This document shows positions 1 to 5,481 of a stretch of 6,320 nt of DNA, in pieces (position 1 is the first letter of the stretch; every line of letters begins with the position of its first letter). The translations under genes were made by a program, and so were the position numbers. The stretch is from positions 1 through 6,320 of the forward strand of contig CANQHS010000046.1 in the NCBI GenBank assembly GCA_947623795.1. The letters run 5' to 3'. The DNA comes from an uncultured Clostridia bacterium (lineage in GTDB: Bacteria > Bacillota > Clostridia > Christensenellales > UBA1242). The notes under the pieces are model-generated. The model did not search any database and was not told the DNA's origin. It saw only the letters and a program-made list of their open reading frames with translations.

Positions 1-1146
1 TGGCATGTTGTTTTGGTGCATGTATCTTTTATATTCCTCGCCATCAAGGCCTTCAAGCTCTTGCGCCTCGCTTATCATGCCCAATGTGCAAGTTGTTAGC
101 GCCTGAGTTTCGCCACGAGTGAACACAGCCGAGCCATGAACGCGTGGGAGCAAGCCAACTTCGCACCAAATAGGGCGGATTTCGTTCGTTTTTCTGCCAT
201 CTGGGCGGATGTTTTTATACAAAATTTTGTGTCTAACTTTCTCTTTTTTGAGGTTATATAAAACTTGACCAATCTCTTTTGCGTTGTCTGGATAGGTTTC
301 CGCAAAATGCTCCATAACGTCGGCGGAGAGTTCCTCCTCCAACCCGTCGCGAACGTGCCTATCGAAGCACTCGAGAACTTGGTCCATTTTCTTGTCCGCA
401 TAAGCTCTCACAGCTGCGTCAATTTCCGCTGGGATTTCGTCAAATTTAATTTTGTCGGTTTTGGTGATTTTTAAATCCTTAACCATTTTTTCTTGAACTG
501 CAACTTGCTTTTTAATCTCTTCATGGGCGAGCATGATTGCATCCAACATTTCAGTTTCGCTGATTTCCTTGCTGGCACCTTCAACCATCAAAATTGCCTC
601 TTTCGTTCCGGCAATAACGAGGTCCATTCTGCTTTCGTCCATCTCTTTTGCGTTTGGATTGACAATAAGCTTGCCGCCAACTTGACCGATGCGCACTGCA
701 CCAATTGGACCATCAAACGGAATTTCGCTAACCGACAAAGCCACCGAACTGCCTAGCATGGCAAGAGTTTCGGGCGGAATGTCCATATCCACTGAGAGTG
801 GAGTTGCAATGATTGTCACATCATTATAGAACCCTTTTGGGAACAATGGCCTCAATGGGCGGTCAATAAGCCTAGATTTAAGGATTGCGCTGTCCGCTGG
901 CCTGCCTTCGCGGCGTTTCCATCCGCCTGGGATTTTGCCCACACTGTACATCTTTTCCTCATAATCGACTTGAAGCGGGAAAAAGTCCATTCCCGGGCGT
1001 GGCTGCTTGGACATGGTGACATTCACCATAACCACAGTGTCACCACAACTGATGATTGTGTGGCCGGTGGCCTGTCCGCAATACTTGCCAAGGTGGATAT
1101 TGACTTCTCTGCCGCCAATTTCCAATTTGTAGTTTGTTTCTTTCAT
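1..1146 (-). CDS. pnp: Polynucleotide phosphorylase, N-terminal part (cut by left edge)
   Basis: This is a phosphorolytic 3'-5' exoribonuclease of RNA turnover, which degrades RNA to nucleoside diphosphates in the cytoplasm as a trimer. About 382 codons are present of a family length near 700, and the frame is open to base 1. The first RNase PH domain is clear: CGDTVV near residue 35, DFFPLQVDYEEK near 55-66, GKIPGGWKRREGRP near 71-84, and RLIDRPLRPLFPKGF near 93-107. The alpha-helical linker follows. The second RNase PH domain opens at about residue 313 with RPDGR, IRPI, EVGLLPRVHGSAVFTRGETQ. Two adjacent ATGs exist (1149 and 1146). AGGAG at 1153-1157 lies 3 nt from the first and 6 nt from the second, so 1146 is preferred. 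The gene stands alone behind its own promoter, with no rpsO immediately upstream. At the edge the usual HYNFP reads HQNNMP. Identification is very secure. Confidence 0.97.
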   Translation of the reverse strand, partial: MKETNYKLEIGGREVNIHLGKYCGQATGHTIISCGDTVVMVNVTMSKQPRPGMDFFPLQVDYEEKMYSVGKIPGGWKRREGRPADSAILKSRLIDRPLRPLFPKGFYNDVTIIATPLSVDMDIPPETLAMLGSSVALSVSEIPFDGPIGAVRIGQVGGKLIVNPNAKEMDESRMDLVIAGTKEAILMVEGASKEISETEMLDAIMLAHEEIKKQVAVQEKMVKDLKITKTDKIKFDEIPAEIDAAVRAYADKKMDQVLECFDRHVRDGLEEELSADVMEHFAETYPDNAKEIGQVLYNLKKEKVRHKILYKNIRPDGRKTNEIRPIWCEVGLLPRVHGSAVFTRGETQALTTCTLGMISEAQELEGLDGEEYKRYMHQNNMP

Positions 1147-1152
1147 CATTTT

Positions 1153-1157
1153 CTCCT
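1153..1157 (-). promoter_or_regulatory. Shine-Dalgarno of pnp
   Basis: AGGAG on the minus strand is followed by AAAATGATG. The spacing is 3 nt to the ATG at 1149 and 6 nt to the ATG at 1146, which favours the second Met as the start. Confidence 0.8.
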
Positions 1158-1171
1158 ATAAAACAATGCAT

Positions 1172-1185
1172 ATTATAGCACAAAA
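1172..1185 (-). promoter_or_regulatory. pnp promoter (extended -10)
   Basis: The minus strand reads TTTTGTGCTATAAT: a perfect TATAAT at 1177-1172 preceded by TGC, the extended -10 form. No good -35 hexamer lies 16-18 nt upstream (the 17-nt position is TAGCAA), so recognition probably relies on the TGn extension. The predicted start near 1165 gives a leader of roughly 16-20 nt, just enough for the AGGAG site. The identical 14-mer recurs on the plus strand at 4107-4120 before the GT2 gene. Confidence 0.75.
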
Positions 1186-1292
1186 GCAAGAATATTGCTA
1201 TTGTTTTTAACAAAATTTTTAAAAAAATAAAAAAACGAACTTCCGCCAACCTTTTTAAGACTATCTATTTTTGTCGAACATCTTGCACCCCT
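1186..1292. other. Spacer upstream of the pnp promoter
   Basis: No coding region is supported. It contains A/T homopolymer runs (about 1203-1236) and a less AT-rich patch near 1237-1256 without a clear hairpin. The bases GTCGAACATCT near 1273-1283 resemble the GTCGAAGAATCT that precedes copy B, so similarity between the two inverted elements may extend a little beyond copy A. Confidence 0.45.
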
Positions 1293-1384
1293 AAATAAAA
1301 GAGGGACTCAGCCTAAGGACATGACAATTCACTAAACGCTTCGCTAAGTCGTTCATTGCCATATCCTTAGTTTCGTGTTATTGA
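1293..1384 (+). repeat. Structured repeat element, copy A
   Basis: A 92-nt element found again in inverted orientation at 1511-1596. In order: the shared leader AAATAAAAGnGGnACTCAGC (1293-1312); left stem CTAAGGACATG (1313-1323); central part with ATTCACTAAA, then CGCTTCGC, then AAGTCGTTCATTGCC; right stem CATATCCTTAG (1360-1370); and the shared tail TTTCGTnTTATTGA (1371-1384). The outer stem pairs 10 of 11 positions (one C·A). Read on the minus strand that mismatch becomes a T·G wobble, and pairing continues inward for a further five positions, including a G·T wobble. No transposase or coding frame is present. It could be a MITE-like or REP-like repeat, or a structured RNA. I do not recognise a named family. 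Confidence 0.7.
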
Positions 1385-1457
1385 AAAAAATTGTTTAACT
1401 AAATTGTTTTATTTGAAATGAGTTGTTATTCAAATTTTTTATTTATATATACAATAA
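1385..1457. other. AT-rich spacer between repeat copy A and the terminator
   Basis: No gene is supported. There is a 7-bp inverted repeat ATTTGAA...TTCAAAT with an 11-nt loop around 1411-1435, too weak to name, and otherwise A/T runs. Confidence 0.5.
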
Positions 1458-1484
1458 AAAAACTTAACACAAAGTTAAGTTTTT
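1458..1484. terminator. Rho-independent-type terminator, probably bidirectional
   Basis: A perfect 11-bp stem AAAAACTTAAC / GTTAAGTTTTT with a 5-nt loop at 1469-1473. On the minus strand it ends in a seven-T run (TTTTTTTATTG), suited to ending the methyltransferase transcript. On the plus strand the T run is shorter. The stem is AT-rich, so it is weaker than a classical terminator. It lies between the two inverted copies of the structured repeat. Confidence 0.7.
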
Positions 1485-1510
1485 AGTCTTAAGTGAGTTG
1501 GTCGAGTCTC

Positions 1511-1596
1511 TCAATAATACGAAATTTGGGAGTTTGGCAATGAACGACTTTTTTTAGTGAATGGCAAACTCCCAAAGCTGAGTTCCGCTTTTATTT
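1511..1596 (-). repeat. Structured repeat element, copy B
   Basis: An 86-nt copy of the element at 1293-1384, on the opposite strand. The leader (1596-1577) matches copy A at 18 of 20 bases and the tail (1524-1511) at 13 of 14. The central ATTCACTAAA and AAGTCGTTCATTGCC are identical, but the CGCTTCG loop insert of copy A is missing. The outer stem is a different sequence, TTTGGGAGTTTG paired with CAAACTCCCAAA (1525-1536 with 1565-1576), perfect over 12 bp. In this orientation it would lie in the 3' untranslated region of the methyltransferase mRNA, just before the terminator. Confidence 0.72.
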
Positions 1597-1634
1597 GAGA
1601 TTCTTCGACTCGCTTTGCTCGCTCAGAATGACAT
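1597..1634 (-). repeat. GC-richer interspersed-type repeat overlapping a gene end
   Basis: The minus strand starts ATGTCATTCTGAGCGAGC and ends GAGTCGAAGAATCTC. It can fold with ATTCT/AGAAT and CGA/TCG arms. Its GC content and style differ from the AT-rich surroundings. Similar CATTCTGAGCG...GAAGAATC sequences are, from memory, common dispersed repeats in many bacterial genomes, though copy number here cannot be checked. It abuts copy B directly (AAATAAAAG begins at 1596) and supplies the last codons and TGA stop of the methyltransferase gene. A degenerate partial copy (ATGTCACCCGAGCG) lies 18 nt upstream at 1639-1652, inside the gene. Confidence 0.6.
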
Positions 1635-2354
1635 ATTGCGCTCGGGTGACATCTGGTTGTTAAACTGATATAGTGCGATGCCGACGGAGATGGGGAGATT
1701 TAGGCTGTCGATTTTTTTGCTATGGCGGATAACGACGCTTTCGCCAGAGGACAAAAATTCGTGCGGCAAGCCGCTTGCCTCGTTGCCAAAAACTAAATCG
1801 CAAGGGAAAGAAAATTTGAACTTGCCTAGTTCGTTTTTTCCGTCCAGCATAAAGCAATATTTTTTTGTTTTCGTTTTAAGATATTCTTCCGCGCTCTCAA
1901 GCTCGGCAATATTTAGCGAAAAAATTGCCCCCATGCTAGCGCGAATTACTTTTGGATTGAAATAATCCACAGCAGGTTTTATTATAATCAAATTTTGAAT
2001 GCCAAAGCCCAACATTGAGCGCATAATTGTTCCAAGATTGCCCATATCGCTAGGGTTAACGAGCACCAAATTGTTGCCCGAGGCAAGTTTGTTTTCATAT
2101 TTTTTGAAAACGCCCAAAACGAAAACATTCTCCTTGTCCGCCACGCGATTTATTGCCTTGTCGTCATACTCAATGGGGATGTTTTTTTGTTTGCAAAGTT
2201 GAATCAAATTGTCTATTTCTTCGCTAATTTTAAGCTTTGAATGAAATATGATTTTCAAAACATCTTTCGCCCGATTTTTAACTAGCTCAAAAGTGGGAAA
2301 TGCGCCAAAAGTGTAAGAAAACTCAAGTTCTTTATTATATTTTTCCAATTTCAT
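1623..2354 (-). CDS. TrmH/SpoU-family RNA 2'-O-methyltransferase
   Basis: This 243-aa protein is predicted to transfer a methyl group from S-adenosylmethionine to a ribose 2'-OH in rRNA or tRNA, using the trefoil-knot SPOUT fold. All three SpoU motifs are visible: motif 1 NPSDMGNLGTIMRS (residues 100-113), with the conserved Asn and Arg; motif 2 LVFGNEASGL (187-196); and motif 3 IDSLNLPISVGIALYQF (215-231). Residues 1-90 form a small N-terminal domain, likely for RNA substrate recognition. The exact target base is not predictable. The ATG at 2354 has no SD; an in-frame TAA lies 12 nt upstream, so no longer start is possible. A strong promoter ends 6 nt before the ATG. The tail after motif 3 (MSPERNMSF) is encoded by repeat sequence. 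The 40-nt gap to the upstream gene holds that promoter. Confidence 0.93.
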   Translation of the reverse strand: MKLEKYNKELEFSYTFGAFPTFELVKNRAKDVLKIIFHSKLKISEEIDNLIQLCKQKNIPIEYDDKAINRVADKENVFVLGVFKKYENKLASGNNLVLVNPSDMGNLGTIMRSMLGFGIQNLIIIKPAVDYFNPKVIRASMGAIFSLNIAELESAEEYLKTKTKKYCFMLDGKNELGKFKFSFPCDLVFGNEASGLPHEFLSSGESVVIRHSKKIDSLNLPISVGIALYQFNNQMSPERNMSF

Positions 2355-2360
2355 ACAAAT

Positions 2361-2389
2361 ATTTTAGCAAAACGCGCAAAATTTTTCAA
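2361..2389 (-). promoter_or_regulatory. Promoter of the TrmH-family gene, predicted leaderless
   Basis: On the minus strand, -35 TTGAAA (2389-2384), a 17-nt spacer, and an extended -10 TGC TAAAAT (2366-2361). Only six bases (ATTTGT) separate the -10 from the ATG at 2354, so the expected transcription start falls on or within a base of the start codon. No SD is present, which agrees with a leaderless mRNA. Confidence 0.7.
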
Positions 2390-2394
2390 TAAAT

Positions 2395-2802
2395 TTAATC
2401 CAAAATTTTTCTTAAATCCGTTTTTTCGTCCAAATCGAGATAGATGCAGCGGCCTTGAAATTTTCCGTCCGTCTCCCTAATTATATTGAAGCCAAAGCAA
2501 TCGTCCAACCTAAACAAAAGTGAATCGAAAGGGAGTTCGTTTATAGTTTGCCCAGTTGAAAAATTGAGCTTTATCCAGCTGTCAGTTTTCATATCTTGAA
2601 CTGTCAAATCGTGCAAACTCACTGCAAAGGCGGGCATAATGCGCGACGAAGCAAAAATTTGGCTGATTTTTTCCAAAATATCCGCAAATTTAGGTTGGGA
2701 ATTTTTTAGTTCCGTCTGTATTCCATTTTCAAAAACAACGAGGCTTTCCACTTGCTTTAAACTTTCTTGAATTTCGTTTTCGCTTGAATTTAAAACTAAC
2801 AT
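2395..2802 (-). CDS. Hypothetical protein, 135 aa
   Basis: I do not recognise this protein. It is soluble, acidic and has no signal peptide or membrane segment. Residues 1-50 look helical and charged. The second half is richer in beta-type residues, with segments such as MPAFAVSLHDLTV, SWIKLNFSTG, LPFDSLLFRL, FGFNIIRE and GRCIYLDLD, which read as one compact mixed fold. Support for a real gene is good: GGAG at 2811-2808 lies 5 nt from the ATG, and a near-consensus promoter lies just upstream. It is divergent from the GT28-like gene and is the first gene of the minus block. It may be cotranscribed in part with the methyltransferase, 40 nt downstream, which also has its own promoter. Confidence 0.8.
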   Translation of the reverse strand: MLVLNSSENEIQESLKQVESLVVFENGIQTELKNSQPKFADILEKISQIFASSRIMPAFAVSLHDLTVQDMKTDSWIKLNFSTGQTINELPFDSLLFRLDDCFGFNIIRETDGKFQGRCIYLDLDEKTDLRKILD

Positions 2803-2807
2803 AAAAT

Positions 2808-2811
2808 CTCC
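2808..2811 (-). promoter_or_regulatory. Shine-Dalgarno of the 135-aa gene
   Basis: GGAG (GGAGA at 2811-2807) lies 5 nt before the ATG at 2802 on the minus strand, which settles the start. Confidence 0.7.
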
Positions 2812-2827
2812 ATTATAATTCTATCCA

Positions 2828-2856
2828 ATTATATAAAAATTTTAAACATTTTGCAA
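2828..2856 (-). promoter_or_regulatory. Promoter of the 135-aa gene
   Basis: On the minus strand, -35 TTGCAA (2856-2851), a spacer of exactly 17 nt and a perfect -10 TATAAT (2833-2828). The predicted start near 2821 leaves about 19 nt of leader carrying the GGAG site. It is divergent from, and about 35 nt away from, the TTGACA of the rightward gene. Confidence 0.75.
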
Positions 2857-2890
2857 TAAAAAATTTAGTTTTATAGAGGTGGTCTTATAT

Positions 2891-2919
2891 TTGACAATAA
2901 TATAATAAAATGATAAAAT
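2891..2919 (+). promoter_or_regulatory. Promoter of the GT28-like gene, predicted leaderless
   Basis: A perfect -35 TTGACA (2891-2896), a 17-nt spacer, and -10 TAAAAT (2914-2919) preceded by TGA, an extended -10. The -10 overlaps the first ATG (2918). The expected transcription start, about 7 nt on, coincides with the second in-frame ATG at 2927. If this promoter is used, translation must start at 2927 from a leaderless mRNA. Confidence 0.65.
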
Positions 2920-4012
2920 GAAAAATATGAAAATTTTAATTTTACAAGCGGAAAAAACGGGCACAGGCCACAAATCTGCCGCCAACGCAATTGAAAAAAG
3001 ATTGATTCCAATGGGTTATGAAACAAAACAGCTCAATTGTTTCACAACTATGGGGAAGATGGGCGTAAGTTGGGAGAAAGCATATATCCCACTCACCACA
3101 AAACATCCATTTTTGTGGAAAATTTCGCATGGATTCAGCCAAATTTTCACCGGGCTAACGCATTGGTTTATCTATCAAAAATGCAAAAAGCAAATGCTTA
3201 AAGAAATTTTAGAGTTTAAGCCAGACCTAATTTTATCCGTGCATTGCATGTTCACAAAAGCAATCTCTAAACTATTAAGAAAAAATAAACTAGATATCCC
3301 CTTTATGGTTGATGTTATCGACCTTGTCAATCCGCCAAAAGTTTGGCGAGATAAAAGCGCAAACCTGACATTTGTGCCTACAGTTGAAGTTAAAAATCAA
3401 TATCTAAAATTAGGTTTTAAAGAAAATCAATTGGTTGTTTCTGGCTTTCCAATAAGGGAAGATATTGTTCGCCCAACCGAGCCAAAAAAAGTTTTTAATA
3501 AACCTAATATATTAATGGTTAATCCGTCCGTAAATTTAAAAAAGAACATCCGCTTTTTAAAAGAAACAGCAAAACTTAATGCAAACATAAATTTTGTTTG
3601 CGGGCGGGATGAAAGGCTTTTTAAAGCATTGAAAGACGAACAACAACATGACAAAAATTTAAAGGATGTGGAAATTTCTGGCTTCGTTTCAGATATGAAC
3701 GAAAGACTTAAAAATTGCCATATTTTGCTAACAAAGGCAGGGCCAAATATGCTTTTGGAAGGAACGCGAAGCGGCTCGTTTGTGGTAGTCACCGGGCATA
3801 TCCCCGGCCAGGAAGCAAAAAACTTTGAATACATAACTAAAAATAACTATGGGATAAAATGTGAAAACCCAAACAAAATTCATGCTTTGCTAGAGGATGT
3901 TATCCAAACAAACAAACTAAACGAAGTGCTTAAAAATGTTGTGAACAGCAAGGCAAACGATGGCGCAAAAATCATTGCAAAACACATTGACGACTATTTA
4001 AAAAACAATTAA
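2918..4012 (+). CDS. MGDG synthase/UgtP-like diacylglycerol glycosyltransferase (GT28 type)
   Basis: Predicted to transfer a sugar from a UDP-sugar to diacylglycerol at the cytoplasmic face of the membrane, as in glycolipid and lipoteichoic-acid anchor synthesis. The 364 aa are close to the usual 370-390. The N-terminal half is MGDG-synthase-like: LILQAEKTGTGHKSAANAI (residues 7-25, the glycine-rich GxGH acceptor motif), PDLILSVH near residue 103, IPFMVDVIDL near 127, FVPTVEVKNQYLKLGF and SGFPIREDI (the G[IF]P element). The C-terminal half is the GT28 nucleotide-sugar domain: VCGRDERLF near 227, LLTKAGPNMLLEGTRSG near 270, and GQEAKN near 297, where KAGP replaces the more usual K.GG. No SD precedes either ATG (2918, 2927), and an in-frame TAA at 2906 excludes a longer start. 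The promoter position favours 2927 as the true start. A MurG-type acceptor is less likely given the N-terminal motifs. Confidence 0.88.
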   Translation: MKNMKILILQAEKTGTGHKSAANAIEKRLIPMGYETKQLNCFTTMGKMGVSWEKAYIPLTTKHPFLWKISHGFSQIFTGLTHWFIYQKCKKQMLKEILEFKPDLILSVHCMFTKAISKLLRKNKLDIPFMVDVIDLVNPPKVWRDKSANLTFVPTVEVKNQYLKLGFKENQLVVSGFPIREDIVRPTEPKKVFNKPNILMVNPSVNLKKNIRFLKETAKLNANINFVCGRDERLFKALKDEQQHDKNLKDVEISGFVSDMNERLKNCHILLTKAGPNMLLEGTRSGSFVVVTGHIPGQEAKNFEYITKNNYGIKCENPNKIHALLEDVIQTNKLNEVLKNVVNSKANDGAKIIAKHIDDYLKNN

Positions 4013-4106
4013 TTTTGAAATAACAATTAGATTAATATAGCTAAAAATAAATGGAGATGAAAAGAAATTAAAAAAATTTTTGCTTTTCCTATTCCATTTT
4101 TTTTCG

Positions 4107-4120
4107 TTTTGTGCTATAAT
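4107..4120 (+). promoter_or_regulatory. Promoter of the tandem GT2 genes (extended -10)
   Basis: TTTTGTGCTATAAT, with a perfect TATAAT at 4115-4120 preceded by TGC. It is identical over 14 nt to the pnp promoter core. No clear -35 is seen at 16-18 nt spacing. The expected start is near 4127, giving a leader of about 26 nt that carries AGGAG. Confidence 0.75.
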
Positions 4121-4142
4121 TCACACGCAAACTAAAGAAATT

Positions 4143-4147
4143 AGGAG
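4143..4147 (+). promoter_or_regulatory. Shine-Dalgarno of the first GT2 gene
   Basis: AGGAG lies 5 nt before the ATG at 4153 and fixes the start. Confidence 0.8.
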
Positions 4148-4152
4148 AAAAT

Positions 4153-5457
4153 ATGGGTTACATATCAACAATCAACACAGTTTTTAGCATACTTTTTAGC
4201 ATCGTTGGATTATTTTATGCGCATTTCATAATTTTTGCTCTCGTTGGATTTTTCCATAAAAAGAAATTCAAACCAGCAAAAGAAAAGCATACATATGGCA
4301 TAGTTGTGGCGGCAAGAAACGAAGCGAACGTTATTGGCAACCTTATTAAAAGCATAAGGCAAACCAACTATCCGCAAGACAAACTTAAAATTTTCGTTTG
4401 CGCACACAATTGCACGGACAACACTTATGAAGTTTGCTCTTCTCTTGGTGTTAACGTTTTTAAATACGATAACGAAAACGAAAAAACAAAAGGATATGCG
4501 TTGAAATATCTCTTTAGCAAAATAAAAGAAAACGGGCTTGATGAGGGGATTGAAGGCTATCATATCTTTGATGCGGACAATATTTTGACAAGCGAATATT
4601 TCAACAAGATGAACGATGCATTTGAAGCTACGGGCGAAAAAAATATTATTACATCTTTTAGAAATTCCAAAAATTTTTCTAGCAACATAATTTCGGGTTT
4701 ATATGGAATTTATTTCGTTTTGGGTTGCGATTTTGAAATGCGCGGCCGCACCGCTTTGGGCTGTTCAACAAGAGTTTCTGGCACGGGATATTTGATTAAC
4801 AAAGATGTGGTTAAAGATGGGTGGAACTATGTCACTTTAACCGAGGATTGGGAACTTACAGCAGACCAAATTATTGCAAACAACAAAGTTGTTTATTGCG
4901 ATGAGGCGGAGATGTTTGATGAACAACCGACCGATTTTAAAATCATGTGGCGTCAACGCGTTAGGTGGAGCAAGGGGCATTTGCTTGTGTGCAACACAAG
5001 GCTTAAGGATTTGTTAAATAACCTTTTCACCACAAAAAGCAGAAAGCAACGCAAAGGCTCAACTTATGACTTGATTGCAAACATTTTGCCCTTTTGCTTG
5101 ATTTTGACCGCATTAACCGTGCTCCAATTAATTTTGACACTTCTAGCGCCAGCTTTCACAAGCATGAGTTTTGGCGCAGCGCTGTTAATTTGGCTTAAGT
5201 CTTTTGGAATGACGTGCTTAACTACAGCAATTGGTGGATTTATTTCCGCAATTTTGGTGTTTATCGCAGAACATAAGCGCATTGTTGGCGTTTCGTTTGG
5301 GAAAAAATTGCTTTTAATTTTAATTTGGCCACTATTTTTGGCAATTCAGTTTGCAATTGATGTCGCCGCACTTTTCCAACGCAATTTGGCGTGGAAAACT
5401 ATTCCGCATAAAGACATCACTTCAATTGAGGATATAAATCGAATTCAATCAAAATAA
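4153..5457 (+). CDS. Membrane glycosyltransferase family 2, paralog 1
   Basis: This 434-aa inner-membrane enzyme is predicted to use a nucleotide-activated sugar on the cytoplasmic face. Order of parts: one N-terminal membrane segment (about residues 8-33); a GT-A domain with VVAARNE (51-57), CAHNCTDNT (83-91), TKGYAL (112-117), DADN (140-143, the metal-binding DxD), LTEDWEL (229-235, the TED catalytic base) and RQRVRW (267-272, the Q..RW motif); then three or so hydrophobic segments at about 308-333, 340-371 and 385-409, and a soluble tail. The D, DxD, TED, QxxRW set is that of the BcsA/hyaluronan-synthase/PgaC-like GT2 group, so processive synthesis is possible. The substrate cannot be read from sequence. 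It has its own promoter and SD, follows the glycolipid-synthase-like gene and is followed 24 nt later by a close paralog. Confidence 0.9.
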   Translation: MGYISTINTVFSILFSIVGLFYAHFIIFALVGFFHKKKFKPAKEKHTYGIVVAARNEANVIGNLIKSIRQTNYPQDKLKIFVCAHNCTDNTYEVCSSLGVNVFKYDNENEKTKGYALKYLFSKIKENGLDEGIEGYHIFDADNILTSEYFNKMNDAFEATGEKNIITSFRNSKNFSSNIISGLYGIYFVLGCDFEMRGRTALGCSTRVSGTGYLINKDVVKDGWNYVTLTEDWELTADQIIANNKVVYCDEAEMFDEQPTDFKIMWRQRVRWSKGHLLVCNTRLKDLLNNLFTTKSRKQRKGSTYDLIANILPFCLILTALTVLQLILTLLAPAFTSMSFGAALLIWLKSFGMTCLTTAIGGFISAILVFIAEHKRIVGVSFGKKLLLILIWPLFLAIQFAIDVAALFQRNLAWKTIPHKDITSIEDINRIQSK

Positions 5458-5472
5458 AACTAAACAAAAGAC

Positions 5473-5476
5473 GAGG
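5473..5476 (+). promoter_or_regulatory. Shine-Dalgarno of the second GT2 gene
   Basis: GAGG lies 5 nt before the ATG at 5482, within the 24-nt gap after the first GT2 gene. No promoter is seen in the gap, so the two genes are probably one transcript. Confidence 0.65.
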
Positions 5477-5481
5477 TTAAC

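Larger units (their letters stand above)
4013..4152. other. AT-rich spacer between GT28-like and GT2 genes
   Basis: This 140-nt spacer contains a second promoter and an SD (listed separately). I see no convincing hairpin terminator after the GT28-like gene, only A and T runs near 4070-4080, so readthrough into the GT2 genes is possible. Confidence 0.55.

Noticed and set aside
265..756. Two plus-strand open frames opposite pnp
   Set aside because: They are antisense to clearly conserved PNPase domains and have no supported start signals.
1237..1283. Possible tRNA fragment (GTTCGA-like string)
   Set aside because: No cloverleaf arms can be drawn around it.
1293..1596. CRISPR array or integron attC sites as an explanation of the two repeats
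   Set aside because: There are only two copies, in opposite orientation and of unequal length, with no direct-repeat spacing. attC sites conserve the ends and vary the middle, the opposite of what is seen in the stem and core here, and no integrase or cas gene is present.
2876..2908. GAGGTGG followed 8 nt later by a TTG micro-frame
   Set aside because: It gives only four codons, and the TTG is part of the TTGACA -35 box. Coincidence is the simpler reading.
3427..3834. 135-codon open frame antisense to the GT28-like gene
   Set aside because: It lies wholly inside a strongly supported gene, has no SD or promoter, and its translation shows no recognisable motif.
4051..4071. Six-codon micro-frame (MEMKRN) between the GT28-like and GT2 genes
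   Set aside because: Too short, upstream of the mapped promoter, and no evidence of attenuation.
4210..4563. 117-codon minus-strand frame inside the first GT2 gene
   Set aside because: A shadow of the conserved GT-A domain; no SD.
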